NCBI GenBank assembly: GCA_025201365.1 | Contig: JAIXMF010000016.1 | Coordinates: 124,001-188,000 of the forward strand | Direction of reading: 5' to 3' | DNA length: 64,000 nucleotides | Source of the DNA: Syncephalis plumigaleata | Lineage: Eukaryota > Zoopagomycota > Zoopagomycetes > Zoopagales > Piptocephalidaceae | Part shown: positions 43,107-54,009 of the stretch, piece after piece | Numbering within the stretch: the first letter of the stretch is position 1 | Layout of the letters: every line of letters begins with the position of its first letter | Made by a program: the position numbers and the translations under genes | Notes under the pieces: model-generated | The model's input: the letters and a program-made list of their open reading frames with translations, nothing else | Databases searched by the model: none | What the model was told of the DNA's origin: nothing

Positions 43107-43435
43107 ATGAATGAAATGACTGCTGAAGAACCTGTTAAAAGAAAAAATGGACCATATTTGGAAACTTAGGGAATACACATTGGTATTTCGCATTTGAGCA
43201 TGTCAAGTTGTATTGCGTATATCATATGATATGTACACGAAATAAATTGATCAGCGGTATTCATACCAGTTACACTGTGCAAGTTTCGATATTGCTCATA
43301 TAAGATATAATATATGACATGTTTAGATCATCGATGCTATTGTTCATTCATTATGACTGCATTGACGTTGAATAGTCACATTGATGGCACATTAGCATTC
43401 CAGAGTTGCTTTCTCGCTTGTCTGTTCCTTCATTA

Positions 43436-43603
43436 GAGGAGATATTTGCATTTGTATTTACGCTCATTGAGATCTGTGCTAACACCACGTCAATTGGCCA
43501 TTGCTGATGCCCTAAAATCAAATGGTCTTGCTAGAGTATTGCCAGGAATATGCAGTACAATGGAAGCTAATGGCAATCGCTATTCGAATGCGCAAGTGAA
43601 GTG
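43436..43603 (+). pseudogene. Orphan exon-like fragment
   Basis: A pyrimidine-rich stretch ending TTCATTAG (a good 3' splice site) is followed by an open frame: RRYLHLYLRSLRSVLTPRQL, then AIADALKSNGLARVLPG, ending in TGA. The residue balance is that of a globular helical protein. No partner exon was found upstream. The family is not recognised. Confidence 0.3.
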
Positions 43604-44325
43604 AGCAGTCTGTATACTGCAAGGCTGGTCCTATCTTAAGTGACATACATAGCTAATGTATTCGCTCAGCATGGAGAATCTACTTTGTGTGAGGCAATGA
43701 GTAATGTGCTATATCAGTAGTCGTATAATCAATCTATCATCATTGCTTCATAATACGCAATTGATTCATCAGGGCCTTGTTCAAACAATTTTGAAGGATT
43801 GTAGAAGAAACCATGTTTGTACACTGTAATCATAGAGTGACACGAAATAATGTTCTATTCTCTCTTCTTTTCTCCCCTTGCCTAAATAACTGATTATTGT
43901 CATTATTATTGTCATCACTACTCTTGTCTTCCACAAAGTAATCGAGTTGCACAGAGAATATAACTTGTACTTCAAAACAAACAGCACATTCACTTTATTC
44001 CCACCACTGCACCTGGACTAGGCCAAGTTGATCAATTATACCGCTGACGTTCTATAAGCAGATGAACTACGTAGCTGTCATTCTTTCTTACCATGATAGT
44101 GTCAAAATAGTGCATGCTTGTTTGATTTTGGAATGAATAGTAATTTAACGTACATCCAAAAATAAACATTTTTTATATTAATTACTCGCCGATGCTTGCG
44201 TGGATCAACTATTTCAATGAGTGATAGCTCAGTAGGCATACTATGGAACAGTTGCATCATAAAAAGGAAAAGCGTTTTTCCATAAAGCTTCGTATCAGAA
44301 TGTAACTGCTGGGAAAACTACGTCG

Positions 44326-44389
44326 AATGATAATGATGATAATGACAATGATGATAATGACAATGATGATGATGATGGTGATGGTGGTG
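44326..44389. repeat. TAATGA/GATGAT minisatellite
   Basis: Imperfect tandem units of TAATGACAATGATGA passing into GATGGTGATGG. It gives poly-His or poly-Asp in spurious frames. Confidence 0.8.
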
Positions 44390-45247
44390 AAAGAGAAACA
44401 AGGAGGAGAACAACCAGTTGGTTACACTTGTTGTCGCGGGACCAAAGAGAAACGGAAACGGAGAAGCACGTTGTGGTGTAATTACTAAAATCAGTAGTCC
44501 CCCTTCCATTTCTTTATGTCTAAATGATGTGGCGCGGAACCTTTGTAGATGAATCGAGCACAATGATTTTCATTCTATTCAGATAAGCTGCTTGACTGCG
44601 TTAACTCGTCCATTTACCGCAAGTACTACGCTCATTCTAGGGCGCTCGAGCTTCTCACTCGTCCATTCAATGTCGCACGACGGCTGCTACAAACGGGCAC
44701 ACCCTCTCGTAAGATGTTGTTTCAAAACGGCGTACGCTGAAACAATCGTTCATGTTATTGCCTCACAAAGATGGCATAGCATAGCACAGGATAACTGGTT
44801 CTACCTTGCTATATTTGCGCGTATTCACTCCCTCCCATTGTCGCTTCTCTCCGTACATTCGAAGATGCTTAAACGAGCGGATTCGGTGCATCCGCCCATA
44901 ATCCGTAAAAGCCGTCGTCCTTCTTGGTTTCTTTTTTTCTTGCCTACTTCTTGCCTCTTACTTCTTACTTACTACTACTTCTTACTACTACTTACACTTT
45001 TTCCATTATTTCAGCATCTCTCGCGCTGATATCTACAGTTCACGACCAGCTGGCAGGTGGTTTACTCGCTTTTTCTTTTCTTTTAAACCGACCATAACCT
45101 CATATCATTCTATTGCAGCCGTATAATCCTCATATAACTTCCCTTCCATTATCGCTCCTCTATACAGCATATCCTATGATATTAAATTGCATCATTGCTG
45201 GTCATTAACTCTTCATCCACTATTTCGGAAGCGCGCCGTGTTAAGCT

Positions 45248-47508
45248 ATGAAACCCTACAATTTCTTAATATTTACCGCTGCTGCAGTCTTGGCTGCCGC
45301 GGCATTGGGTGTGAACCGGCCAATGCGCAACGAGAGCCTGTGTCCGCTCCAGGACGTATCACCCTTAACAACTGCCCGAATGGCGTTAGACCCCGACGTG
45401 AAATCCGTACACTCTCCGATAGTGAACGACAATCGTTCATAAACGCAATCCGTCAATTGCAACAAGGTGCCGGTCCCACTCGTTTCGACGACTATGCCAA
45501 GTTGCATTTTGACAGTGCGTCTGTCGCTCATAGTTCCGCTGTCTTCTTGCCATGGCATCGTCGTTTCTTGCGCGAGCTGGAAATTGACTTGCAACAAATC
45601 GACCCGAACATCACGATCCCTACTGGGAGTGGTGTGCCGATCGCAAGCACCCGAGAAATCCATCGTCTTCACCAAGGAGTACTTTGGCGGAAATGGTCGT
45701 GGCAAGAAGGACTGCGTTACCGATGGTCCATTCGCCGATTGGAAGCCGCACTACGTGGCTAATCGTTGTCTCAGTCGTAAGTTCATATTTGGCTCCAAGG
45801 CTGGTACATTCTACGCACCTGAAGCTATTCAGTATTCTATCAATCACGCCAGCGATTTCTTTAAATTCTCGCGGGACATTGAGAGTACATCGCACGCTAC
45901 CGTTCACAATGGTATTGGTGGCGGTATGTGGTACATGTACAGTCCGAGTGATCCGCTCTTCTACTGCACCACGCCATGATCGATCGTGTTTGGTGGCAGT
46001 GGCAGAAATCTCGTCCTGGCAATCAGAGCGCTTTCAATGGCAAACTACGCGATGGCACCAAGGCCACTCCCAACACTAAGATTGCACCATGGAATGATCT
46101 CACTGTCAAGGACATGTTTGACACCGAGGCACTCTGCTATACTTACAGCGACTTACCGGTCAGCCAAGTGGAGAAGCAGCCGCCCAGTGTCACTCAGCAA
46201 CAAGATGAAACATCAAGTCAGGAGAAGGGATCTCCCGAGACACCACAACCATCAAGTAAAGCTCCTGCTCCTGCGTCTGATGCCTCAAATGCTGAGCAGA
46301 AGTCTCCTCAACAAGAACCTCAACAGTCACAGCCGCAACAAGACCAGCAACAAGCTGAACAACCCAAGAGAAAAGAAGGAGACGAAGACAAAAACAAAGA
46401 AGACAAAGAAGAAAAGGAAGAAGATAAAAATGAGCAACAATCTCAAGAGCAAGAACAACCTGTACAACAAAGACGTAAACGCAGTGAGGGTAGCAGCACT
46501 GATGGCTGGTTGAGTAGCATACTTTCTCCATTCACCGGCCAAAACCATATTGTTCGTCGTAGTGCTGGCGAAGATAAGGAGGAGGAGGACTGCGAGGAAG
46601 ACGACGAAATGGACACGGGATATGACACTAATCCGGAGCCAGTCAACACGCCTACCAATAATGCACCAGTTACACCAGACAGCCAGGATCGTGACTCGCT
46701 TACCAAGATTCGTATGCCACCTTCGGTTCCCGATGAATGGCTTACCATGAACTTTATCTCCGTTAACGACACTCGTCAACTTGAGAACCAATACAAGAAC
46801 CACGTGTACGACAAGCTTAACTCGGTTCATGGCTACGTGTCACCGTGTGCCTTGGTTAATCGTGGTGATATCGTCTCCCAGCTTATTGCCTCTGGCAAGA
46901 CCCAGTTCACCGCTGGATTCGGCACTGAACGTGTTCCCATCACGCTTGATAAGGTCGCATCATCTGGTGACATCAAGAAGGCACTCCAGGATGTTCGTCA
47001 ATCGGTTGTCGAGTATATCAACAAGAGTCCATTGAGCATCATCAACAGTGTACTCAATCCGGATGATATCGTCAAGAAGGTCACCTCCATTATTGGTGCT
47101 CCATCGCAGGCTGGTTTCTCGCCCAATTCCGCCAGTAACTTCATTCTCTCCGCTAGTCGTGACTTTACCAAAGGTTGGGTACCACTCTTGCAATCATTAG
47201 GTGATGCTGTGGAAGAGGAGGACTGCGACGAGGAAGAAGAAGACCAAAAGGACGTTTATGAGGATTGCGATGAGGAAGAAGAGCAAAAGGACATTGATGA
47301 GGACTGCGACGACGAGGAAGAAGAGAAGCAAGGACAAGGAAACAACAACAACAACAGCAATAATGGCACTGGTACTACTTCGATTGCTGCGCAATCATCG
47401 CCTCCTCTATCAGAAACACTAAGCAAGGTTGCTCCACAAGTTGAAACGGTCGTTAAATCGGCTCTTGGTGCACTTAGTGATCTGGCCAGTGCCAATTACT
47501 CCAGCTAA
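45248..47508 (+). CDS. Secreted tyrosinase with long acidic C-terminal extension
   Basis: ATG at 45248 with a signal peptide (NFLIFTAAAVLAAAALG). CuA region: DYAKLHFDSASVAHSS, AVFLPWHRRFLRELE. CuB region: TSHATVHNGIGGG, SPSDPLFY, then HHAMIDRVWWQWQ after one lost base. The GPFADWKPHY loop is present. Four frame breaks (near 45307-45309, 45618-45620, 45650-45652 and 45964) are each one lost G or C. With them the tyrosinase core is complete. The enzyme oxidises phenols to quinones for melanin. The tail has a Gln/Glu/Lys-rich stretch and two Kex2/furin-like sites (QRRKRS, IVRRS). A PPSVPDEWLTMNFISV block like that after fungal tyrosinase cores follows, then EDCDEEEE repeats and a final helical segment. 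Single exon. Confidence 0.9.
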
Positions 47509-50136
47509 ACAACAAGTATCTACTTTCCCTATACCATTACATCCAATATCATTCCGTCTTACCAAGTCAAATAAATAGCAATCTACTACATTATAATTAT
47601 TACAATTGCACTAATACTAATCGACATGTTTGTTACTAGTATGTTTAATGACTTTAATGGTTTACTAATTCATTTCTAAGTATCCATTTCATTGCTGTTG
47701 CTCTCCCTTCTACCAATGGTGTCTTCTTAGTCTTGACTACATTCCACTTGTCGTTGACTTCTTTCACATACTGTCTCCTTTGTGCTAACCTCGTTTCCCT
47801 TACCACTAAACAGTAAGTGCCTTCTTTGTGCTAGCTACATTCCACTTGTTAGTGAACAACACACGTCTACTTCCTCTTAGCTCTATGCTAGTTATTCCTT
47901 TTCCTTTTATTTACCTATTTACTTTCTCAGTAATACGCGTCTTCTTCGTATCATTCTATTCCTATATTCCTTGTTTATTGCTTCCGGCTATTCTTTTGTT
48001 TGCTACTAATCTTAGCTCATTTATGTGCTCATTGTCTTTAGTATCCTAACACTCTTGTTTATTGCTTGTTCTACTCATTAGCATACACTGTTCTGTCTTG
48101 TATGCGCATTGTTGCTTGTGTGTCTGCTATCCTCGCTGGTACACGTCATCTCCACCTTGTCTTTTTTTCCACTATTCGTTCATATATCACTCCACTCTAT
48201 CATAATGATATCTACACGCGGTTACTCCACTACAAGCACACGTCGTTTCTGCAAGTTGTTCGAGTATGCGTGTCTTTGTACCGAGTACTTATCACTTTAT
48301 TTCTTGTTCCTTTTCTTTCATTCTTAACAATATATCACTTGTCGTTAGTCCATTCCTCGGTCTTGTTCCATTCTATTCTCGACTACCGGTAACGTACAAC
48401 CTGTTAAGCGTACTGATCAGTTATTCATTCGTAGTATTGTCATTCCTCGCTATACTGACAGCGCTGCCTGTTGTCTATACAATAGCGTGTTTATTTACCT
48501 TAATTGCCGCTGATTGGCATAATAGTGCAATGCAAATAACTAAACGTGCACGCTATATGCAATCTTCTCTTCTCTTCCGCTTCTTCAGCTCATTTCTACC
48601 GTTTCTCTATGCTTTCTTGCTCTCACATGTCACTTACACGTCTAATAAATTACCATGGATTACACCCGTCCATTTTATTTATCTCTCTCTTTGGTCACAT
48701 ACATGTAGACATTATTGTAGTGTTATCAGGTGTAAGCATATATGTATGATCCTTTGTCATATACGTGCTAACAATTCATTAATTGGAATGATTGGTATAC
48801 TGCTCGTTCTTGATTGTACTATATTGCCAGCAAACAGTGTAGACTCATTTTAGTTTAATCATTCTATTTTATTGCTGTATTATAATCTTGTCTTGACCGT
48901 AGATTGCTTCGTGGCATGGACCTGTGTTTATATGAGTGCGTTAACGTACCAATATTGTCTTGATTGTTATGCTTAATGATCACTGAATGTACGATTAATT
49001 AAGCATCGTTATTATTACTATAGCACATCCAGACGTAGAATTCGATAACGACTTGATATACAGCATATGACTATGGAGTATGCAAGTATTTGTCATGTGC
49101 ATCCGATTCATTTGATATGGTATAGTTGACACTGTAAACTATCATTGAAGCATTTGGTAAAATCGAGTATTGCATTCTCGTTGTAAGCATATATGCATAC
49201 GTGGTCATTCCATTCACTAGTTTGCTAACCATTAAATCGTTATTAGCATTAGCCGAATAGGACTACAAGACAGCACAATACTTATGGGTAGGATGATAGC
49301 AGAAGACATGTATATAAATCCATCTAGTAAACTGCACTAGATTATTGATTGTGAATCGAATGAAGTAGTACCGGTGGCCATAGCAGCAATGAATGGATTT
49401 GAACTAGGCGGCAATAATAACACATTGCTTGCACATTCTAATACCGCGTAAACATAGATTCTATTATGATCTACTCGTTGTTCACATTCTCGTCAATGCT
49501 TTTACACAATAAACATCCATCTTTACAATAACTATATGCTGATTCTTCGAGGAACTGCTGTTCTACATTGATGTAAATGGTGTATGTCGTGGATGAATCT
49601 ACACTAGATGATTAGCCTTGCTGGGTTTTGACGACGACTGTAACGGTTAGTCCACCCACTGACCGAGAATAACGTCCGACTCCATTCTAATTACCGAATA
49701 CTTGCTGCGGTATGTCAGCCATGTGATATGCTCAGTTTAATTTACCGATTGAGATGACGACTGCTCATACTCATATGGAAATGCCGTCAATGGTAATAAT
49801 CGAGTGTTCGCTATGTTGGTAGTAATTAATGTAGCATAGATTGCATAATAGTAGTATCGCGTGTATCAATATCTATCATTGATCATACCATATGGATGTT
49901 TATAGACTGATGATGATGATAATGATGATGATGGTATCATTAGTAGTAGTAATTGCTAGCTGATCATTCTAATCCATTCAACTAATAGTGAATATCGTAC
50001 ACGAATACAGTATGATAAAGTAACGGTTTATAATTGGTATGTGTCTAACAACTAGGTTCCATGTGTTCAGGATGATCGAATGAATCAGGTCGTTATTCAA
50101 TAGGCATGCTAGTACACCATCGATGGGATGCTGCTA
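47509..50136. other. Long intergenic region
   Basis: 47690-48600 is pyrimidine-rich, and an imperfect duplication of CTACATTCCACTTGT occurs at about 47738 and 47830. A 195-codon hydrophobic plus-strand ORF (48266-48853) is listed separately. 48900-50136 is AT-rich with GATGATGATAATGATG near 49910-49935. No other gene seen. Confidence 0.4.
48266..48853 (+). CDS. Hydrophobic ORF, doubtful
   Basis: ATG-initiated 195-codon ORF with possible membrane segments (LLSVLISYSFVVLSFLAILT, PVVYTIACLFTLIAA). It sits in a T/C-rich stretch that creates Phe/Leu/Ser codons in any frame, and it has no recognised motif. It may be chance. Confidence 0.15.
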   Translation: MRVFVPSTYHFISCSFSFILNNISLVVSPFLGLVPFYSRLPVTYNLLSVLISYSFVVLSFLAILTALPVVYTIACLFTLIAADWHNSAMQITKRARYMQSSLLFRFFSSFLPFLYAFLLSHVTYTSNKLPWITPVHFIYLSLWSHTCRHYCSVIRCKHICMILCHIRANNSLIGMIGILLVLDCTILPANSVDSF

Positions 50137-51326
50137 TTAGTTATATGAATGCATAACAGTAGTAATGACGTGTCCCTTGTTATTGTTCACAACAAGTCGG
50201 CATCGATTGCATAGACATTCTGGTTGATCAGATCGATAGCCCCAACATCTAGGACATTTATGTCGTGCCGATAAACGTAGAATCATTTGACCAGATGCAC
50301 CATTCATAGTGTCTATTACATTGTCGATCAATAGTCATTATCATGCCACACTCATACTTCATACTTCATACTTACTTGGTAATGATATCGTTTCACTAAT
50401 AAGGACAGTGTCATTTCTCGCGCTTAATGTCGACTGTGCAGCAACATTAACTGATGCACATAAGAACAGTTCAGGTAGTCGTGATGCTAATGCATATTGC
50501 TTAGTAAACTATATACGAGCAATATCACTATCGCTATTGTTATTATTGTCGTCTTACCGTATTTCTGTAGCAATTGGCCTAGTGGAGACATTGCACTGTC
50601 TTCTAGTTCTAGTGTCAGATCGATTTGCTCGCTTGTCTTGACTCCCCTGTCAGTCAATGAAATTTGTAAATAAATCATTTGGTATACTACAGATAGCATT
50701 TACTTGGCCTGTCGCGCCTTCTCGACTAGCTGGTAATACTGACTACGAAGGTGTCGTAGCACTGTCCAGTCTTGTTCCAAAGCAGTATTATGCCAACGAT
50801 CATCCTATTCATTGCCAATGCTCAAGTGTTAGACCATACATAGCCCAGTGATTGCAAATGTTTACTAGAGATATCCATCCCGACTGCAATACGCTGTCAA
50901 GTGGTGTCGACCAACTCGACGAGGAGAAAAGCTGAATCTCCTCGGCTAAATGACAAGTAATTAATGCGAGTGTGCGAGTGTACACCTCAATTATCTATGC
51001 GGCATTCCTTGCTTAGCTACAGTTGCATATCAAATATCGATGACTTACGTGGTATACGGCAGTCTGTGCCGACCTTCGTGCTAATGATAATTTGTCGTCA
51101 GCGTAAAGCCGCTCCTTGATAGATTCAAAGTAGAACGCCAATAGTTGTGAGTTGGTAAAGCGATTCAATTCTTGAATAACTGCAATAAACAAAGCACGTG
51201 TTAGTTCTACCGTTGCGTATGCTATTCACACTTCTTATCGACATACCTTTATTGAACGAGAATACTTGCTAAGCATTGCTAATAAGCGTGGCAGAACAAT
51301 GTAGTTCATGTAAAGAGTATTGGTCT
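50137..51326 (-). pseudogene. C-terminal part of mitochondrial isoleucyl-tRNA synthetase
   Basis: Read right to left, exons give the anticodon-binding domain and C-terminus of an IleRS. About 51320-51250: TLYMNYIVLPRLLAMLSKYS. About 51180-51048: VIQELNRFTNSQLLAFYFES, then IKERLYADDKLSLARRSAQT. About 50985-50870: LALITCHLAEEIQLFSSSSW. About 50800-50700: LEQDWTVLRHLRSQYYQLVE, then KARQAK. About 50660-50580: GVKTSEQIDLTLELEDSA. A final zinc-finger exon reads HKCPRCWGYRSDQPECLCNR and stops at 50137. The HIGH and KMSKS catalytic blocks are not found upstream to 54000 on either strand. As it stands it encodes no active synthetase: a truncated copy, a rearranged gene, or an assembly join. Confidence 0.75.
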
Positions 51327-52020
51327 ATCAAGTAACGATGAGAATGCAAAAAAATTGACGTGATCAATACCCAATACAGAATAGTGTGCAATCTAAATGG
51401 TTAATAATGGCGGCGCCCTTTGCACATACTAGATATATCCTTTCTCTTTCTTTTTAAACGTTGTCGTACCCTATTTTATTATAATAAGCACTATTATGCA
51501 GCGTTCAAGTAAAAAGATCATATATAAGAAATAAAATGAAATGAAATACAAGGATATGATCAAGTTGGATTATTGAAGTGGGTGTTTATCGACATACTAA
51601 ATTTCAAAATGAATTACAATGAGGCATCATCAGTAATTACTTGAATCACTAAATGACGATTAACGACGTCATTTTAACAAATAAATAGCGCTCGATTCTA
51701 CAGCTTGTTCAGCTTCGCTTCTTCCTCGCTTCTTCTTTCTTCTTCCTATCCACTTCTCTTTACTCTTCGCTCTTCTCTCATTACTTCACTTTTCACTCTT
51801 CATTCCTTACTTTCGCTTTCACCTTTCCTTGTTTAAACATACACATAGCGAAATAGGTCAGTGCTCTGTAAACTGTTTGCGTGTAGCATAGCGCTGAGTG
51901 TGGTAATGAGCGTAGATGACTCTTTTTCAACTCAGTGTGATGTCGGTACCTATAACGGGTGTCGGTCTTCTACGCTACTTGCTTGCGGACATTCATATAC
52001 TTGTATAATATGAAGCTACT
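51327..52020. other. Intergenic region
   Basis: Polypyrimidine tract at 51715-51835 (CTTCTTTCTTCTTCC type), pointing right like a leader or promoter. No ORF follows it; instead the folded stretches begin at about 51900. Confidence 0.4.
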
Positions 52021-52110
52021 GCAAAGCAATGGTGGGACTAAATCTGAGCGCACAGGGATTAATGCGCACTATATCCTGGTGGAAGGAAAACCACCATTGC
52101 TGCTACAGGT
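52021..52110. ncRNA. Candidate structured RNA element A
   Basis: A perfect 11-base inverted repeat, AGCAATGGTGG (52025-52035) with CCACCATTGCT (52091-52101), encloses a second hairpin, GCGCA (52048-52052) with TGCGC (52063-52067). No ORF crosses it. It could be a stable RNA or the core of one beginning near 51850. No known snRNA signature was found. Confidence 0.3.
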
Positions 52111-52724
52111 CATTCAGTTGTTAATGTAGCTGGGTAGCCTCTCTATCATACGAGTATTATGGAATGTATCGGTTTGCAAATGCTTGAACATGTATCTTTA
52201 TTCTATAATGATATGTGTTTAGGTTATTTGCCATCATAATATCATTTAAGCTATGCTTTGCCATGATATTTGATCATCATGTTGCTACTTCAAGGAGAAG
52301 GGCTTAGTTTACTTGGTATTATGGTGACTGACCTTACTTAATGATATGTATTTGCGTATGTTTAATTATTCATTGTTCGCGCTATCCTATTCAAACTATA
52401 ATATATCTATGTATTTCTAATCATTCTTATCTGTATTATCCTATTCCAATACTGCTTTAATCCAATGTATGTTTACTTATATCCAATGTTTAATGTCTAT
52501 ACTATTATATTTTATTGCTATTTTTGCTTTATCACGTCTGTGTGTCTTGCTATTTCTTCTACTTACATCATCTTATAATCTTTGCTTGTACATCAATATC
52601 GTCGCTTTGCATCATTATAATCCATCTATTTATTATGTTATGTCCAAATTAGCACAGATACATTTGTATAAATGTGCTAATACACTGATCCCTTTGTATG
52701 TGTTTCGGTTAAATATATCATGAA

Positions 52725-52940
52725 CCGCACGGAGCGGCGACATTGGCAGCGGTGGTAATTGGCTGACCACTGATGCCATTCATACTGCCAATGAGGTGTA
52801 TGGCCATTTGTAATGAGTGGACCATATACCAGCTCCCGTAGTTTTACTGCTGAATGTTATCACACTAACATTCGGCAGTATAGTGGTATGTTTGTCGCAA
52901 GGCTCTCAACCGATTCAGCATTGCATGACCGCTCCATAGA
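52725..52940. ncRNA. Candidate structured RNA element B
   Basis: Nested helices: outer GGAGCGG (52731-52737) with CCGCTCC (52929-52935); hairpin GGCAGCGGTGG (52745-52755) with CCACTGATGCC (52767-52777), one mismatch and one G-U; and a 14-pair hairpin ACTGCTGAATGTTA (52846-52859) with TAACATTCGGCAGT (52866-52879), one G-U and a six-base loop. This closes a fold of about 205 bases in a gene-free region. The G+C content is higher than in the flanks. It is not recognised as U1-U6, RNase P or SRP RNA. Confidence 0.4.
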
Positions 52941-54009
52941 AAGGGTTATGGCTACGGCTGCGGATATGATGGGGACATAACATATCTTAACACTTTATTG
53001 TAATCCATTCATTCATTCATAATTATCAATTCCAGGTAAGTTCATTTATTACAATACAGTAACAATATTACAATTAGAACATCCAAATGTCAATGATGTT
53101 GGCTACATATTATTTCCATTCTATTCGGTAAGTTGACATTTCTATTCACTGCTAATGAAGTGACAACATCCAGACAATATGTACTAATTCCCATTCTAAA
53201 TGTCAATCAACTAATATTCAACAACAACGACAACATACCGGGATAATCAACCATGCCAATGCTTATTGCCAACACTCATTGCCATCCATCATTGACAAGT
53301 ATCCACTAGCAATATTAATAAACATGGATCAATTTGACCTCTATCGACATGCACATTTTACTTTTACCACTCTTTTCCGTCATCTGTTTGTATGCCACCC
53401 TTACGTCATGCTTTTATTTGTATTTTTATTTGTTTACTGCCATCTACATACTCTATCTACCTACAAGCATACACTGCTTCTTCAAATAAACTAGCATACG
53501 TGTTCATGCACCCTTCCTTGCTCATTCCTTGCTCATTCGTGACAAGTCAGTCATTCTACTAGTTACTGCTTGTTTATTACATTGTTTATCATATATTCTA
53601 TTTGTTTACTCGTTGCTACTCCTATGCCATTAATCGTAAGCATTATCAACATAGTTTATTCAATCCTTCTATCAATAATGACAATGGTTATCCAGCTGTC
53701 TAAGAATGAACTTCATAAACATCTCTATTGATTAACATTGAATATTGTTATCTTTATTCACATTAATCAATAAACACCGCACAAATATCTCCATACAATT
53801 ACTGTTACAATGATAAATACATACATACATAGGATATCTGCATGTTAGTATACTAAATAGAAGTGTAGTTAGGCTTTTCTTTGTCTTGAACTCCATTTAG
53901 GCCAACGCCATTCACGCCATTTCAATGGTCACAAATCACGTGGAGACATAGAATAAATACGTAAGCGCTAATAGTATTTGCATTATTTATTCTTTTTTAC
54001 TTATACGCT
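52941..54009. other. Intergenic and leader region of the RBR gene
   Basis: AT-rich, with CATTCATTCATTC repeats near 53000 and CATACATACATA near 53820. No credible ORF seen. Confidence 0.4.

Larger units (their letters stand above)
42484..45247. other. Intergenic region with orphan coding-like fragments
   Basis: Divergent spacer between SAM decarboxylase and tyrosinase. It holds GTGTGTTTGTGTG tracts (42520-42550) and two plus-strand coding-like fragments described separately (42948-43106 and 43436-43603). A TAATGA/GATGAT repeat lies at 44326-44389. A pyrimidine-rich leader occupies 44900-45040. The rest is AT-rich without recognisable content. Confidence 0.4.

Noticed and set aside
44592-45029. 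A 145-codon plus-strand ORF upstream of tyrosinase
   Set aside because: It begins at a non-ATG codon, has mixed composition with a T/C-rich end, and lies in the probable promoter and leader.
46190-46830. Long minus-strand ORFs opposite the tyrosinase tail
   Set aside because: They are Leu/Phe/Val-rich shadows of Glu/Lys/Gln codons on the coding strand.
52725-52940. SRP, RNase P or spliceosomal RNA identity for element B
   Set aside because: I looked for the U1-U6 signature stretches, the SRP helix-8 loop and the RNase P CR-I block, and found no convincing match, so it is left unnamed.
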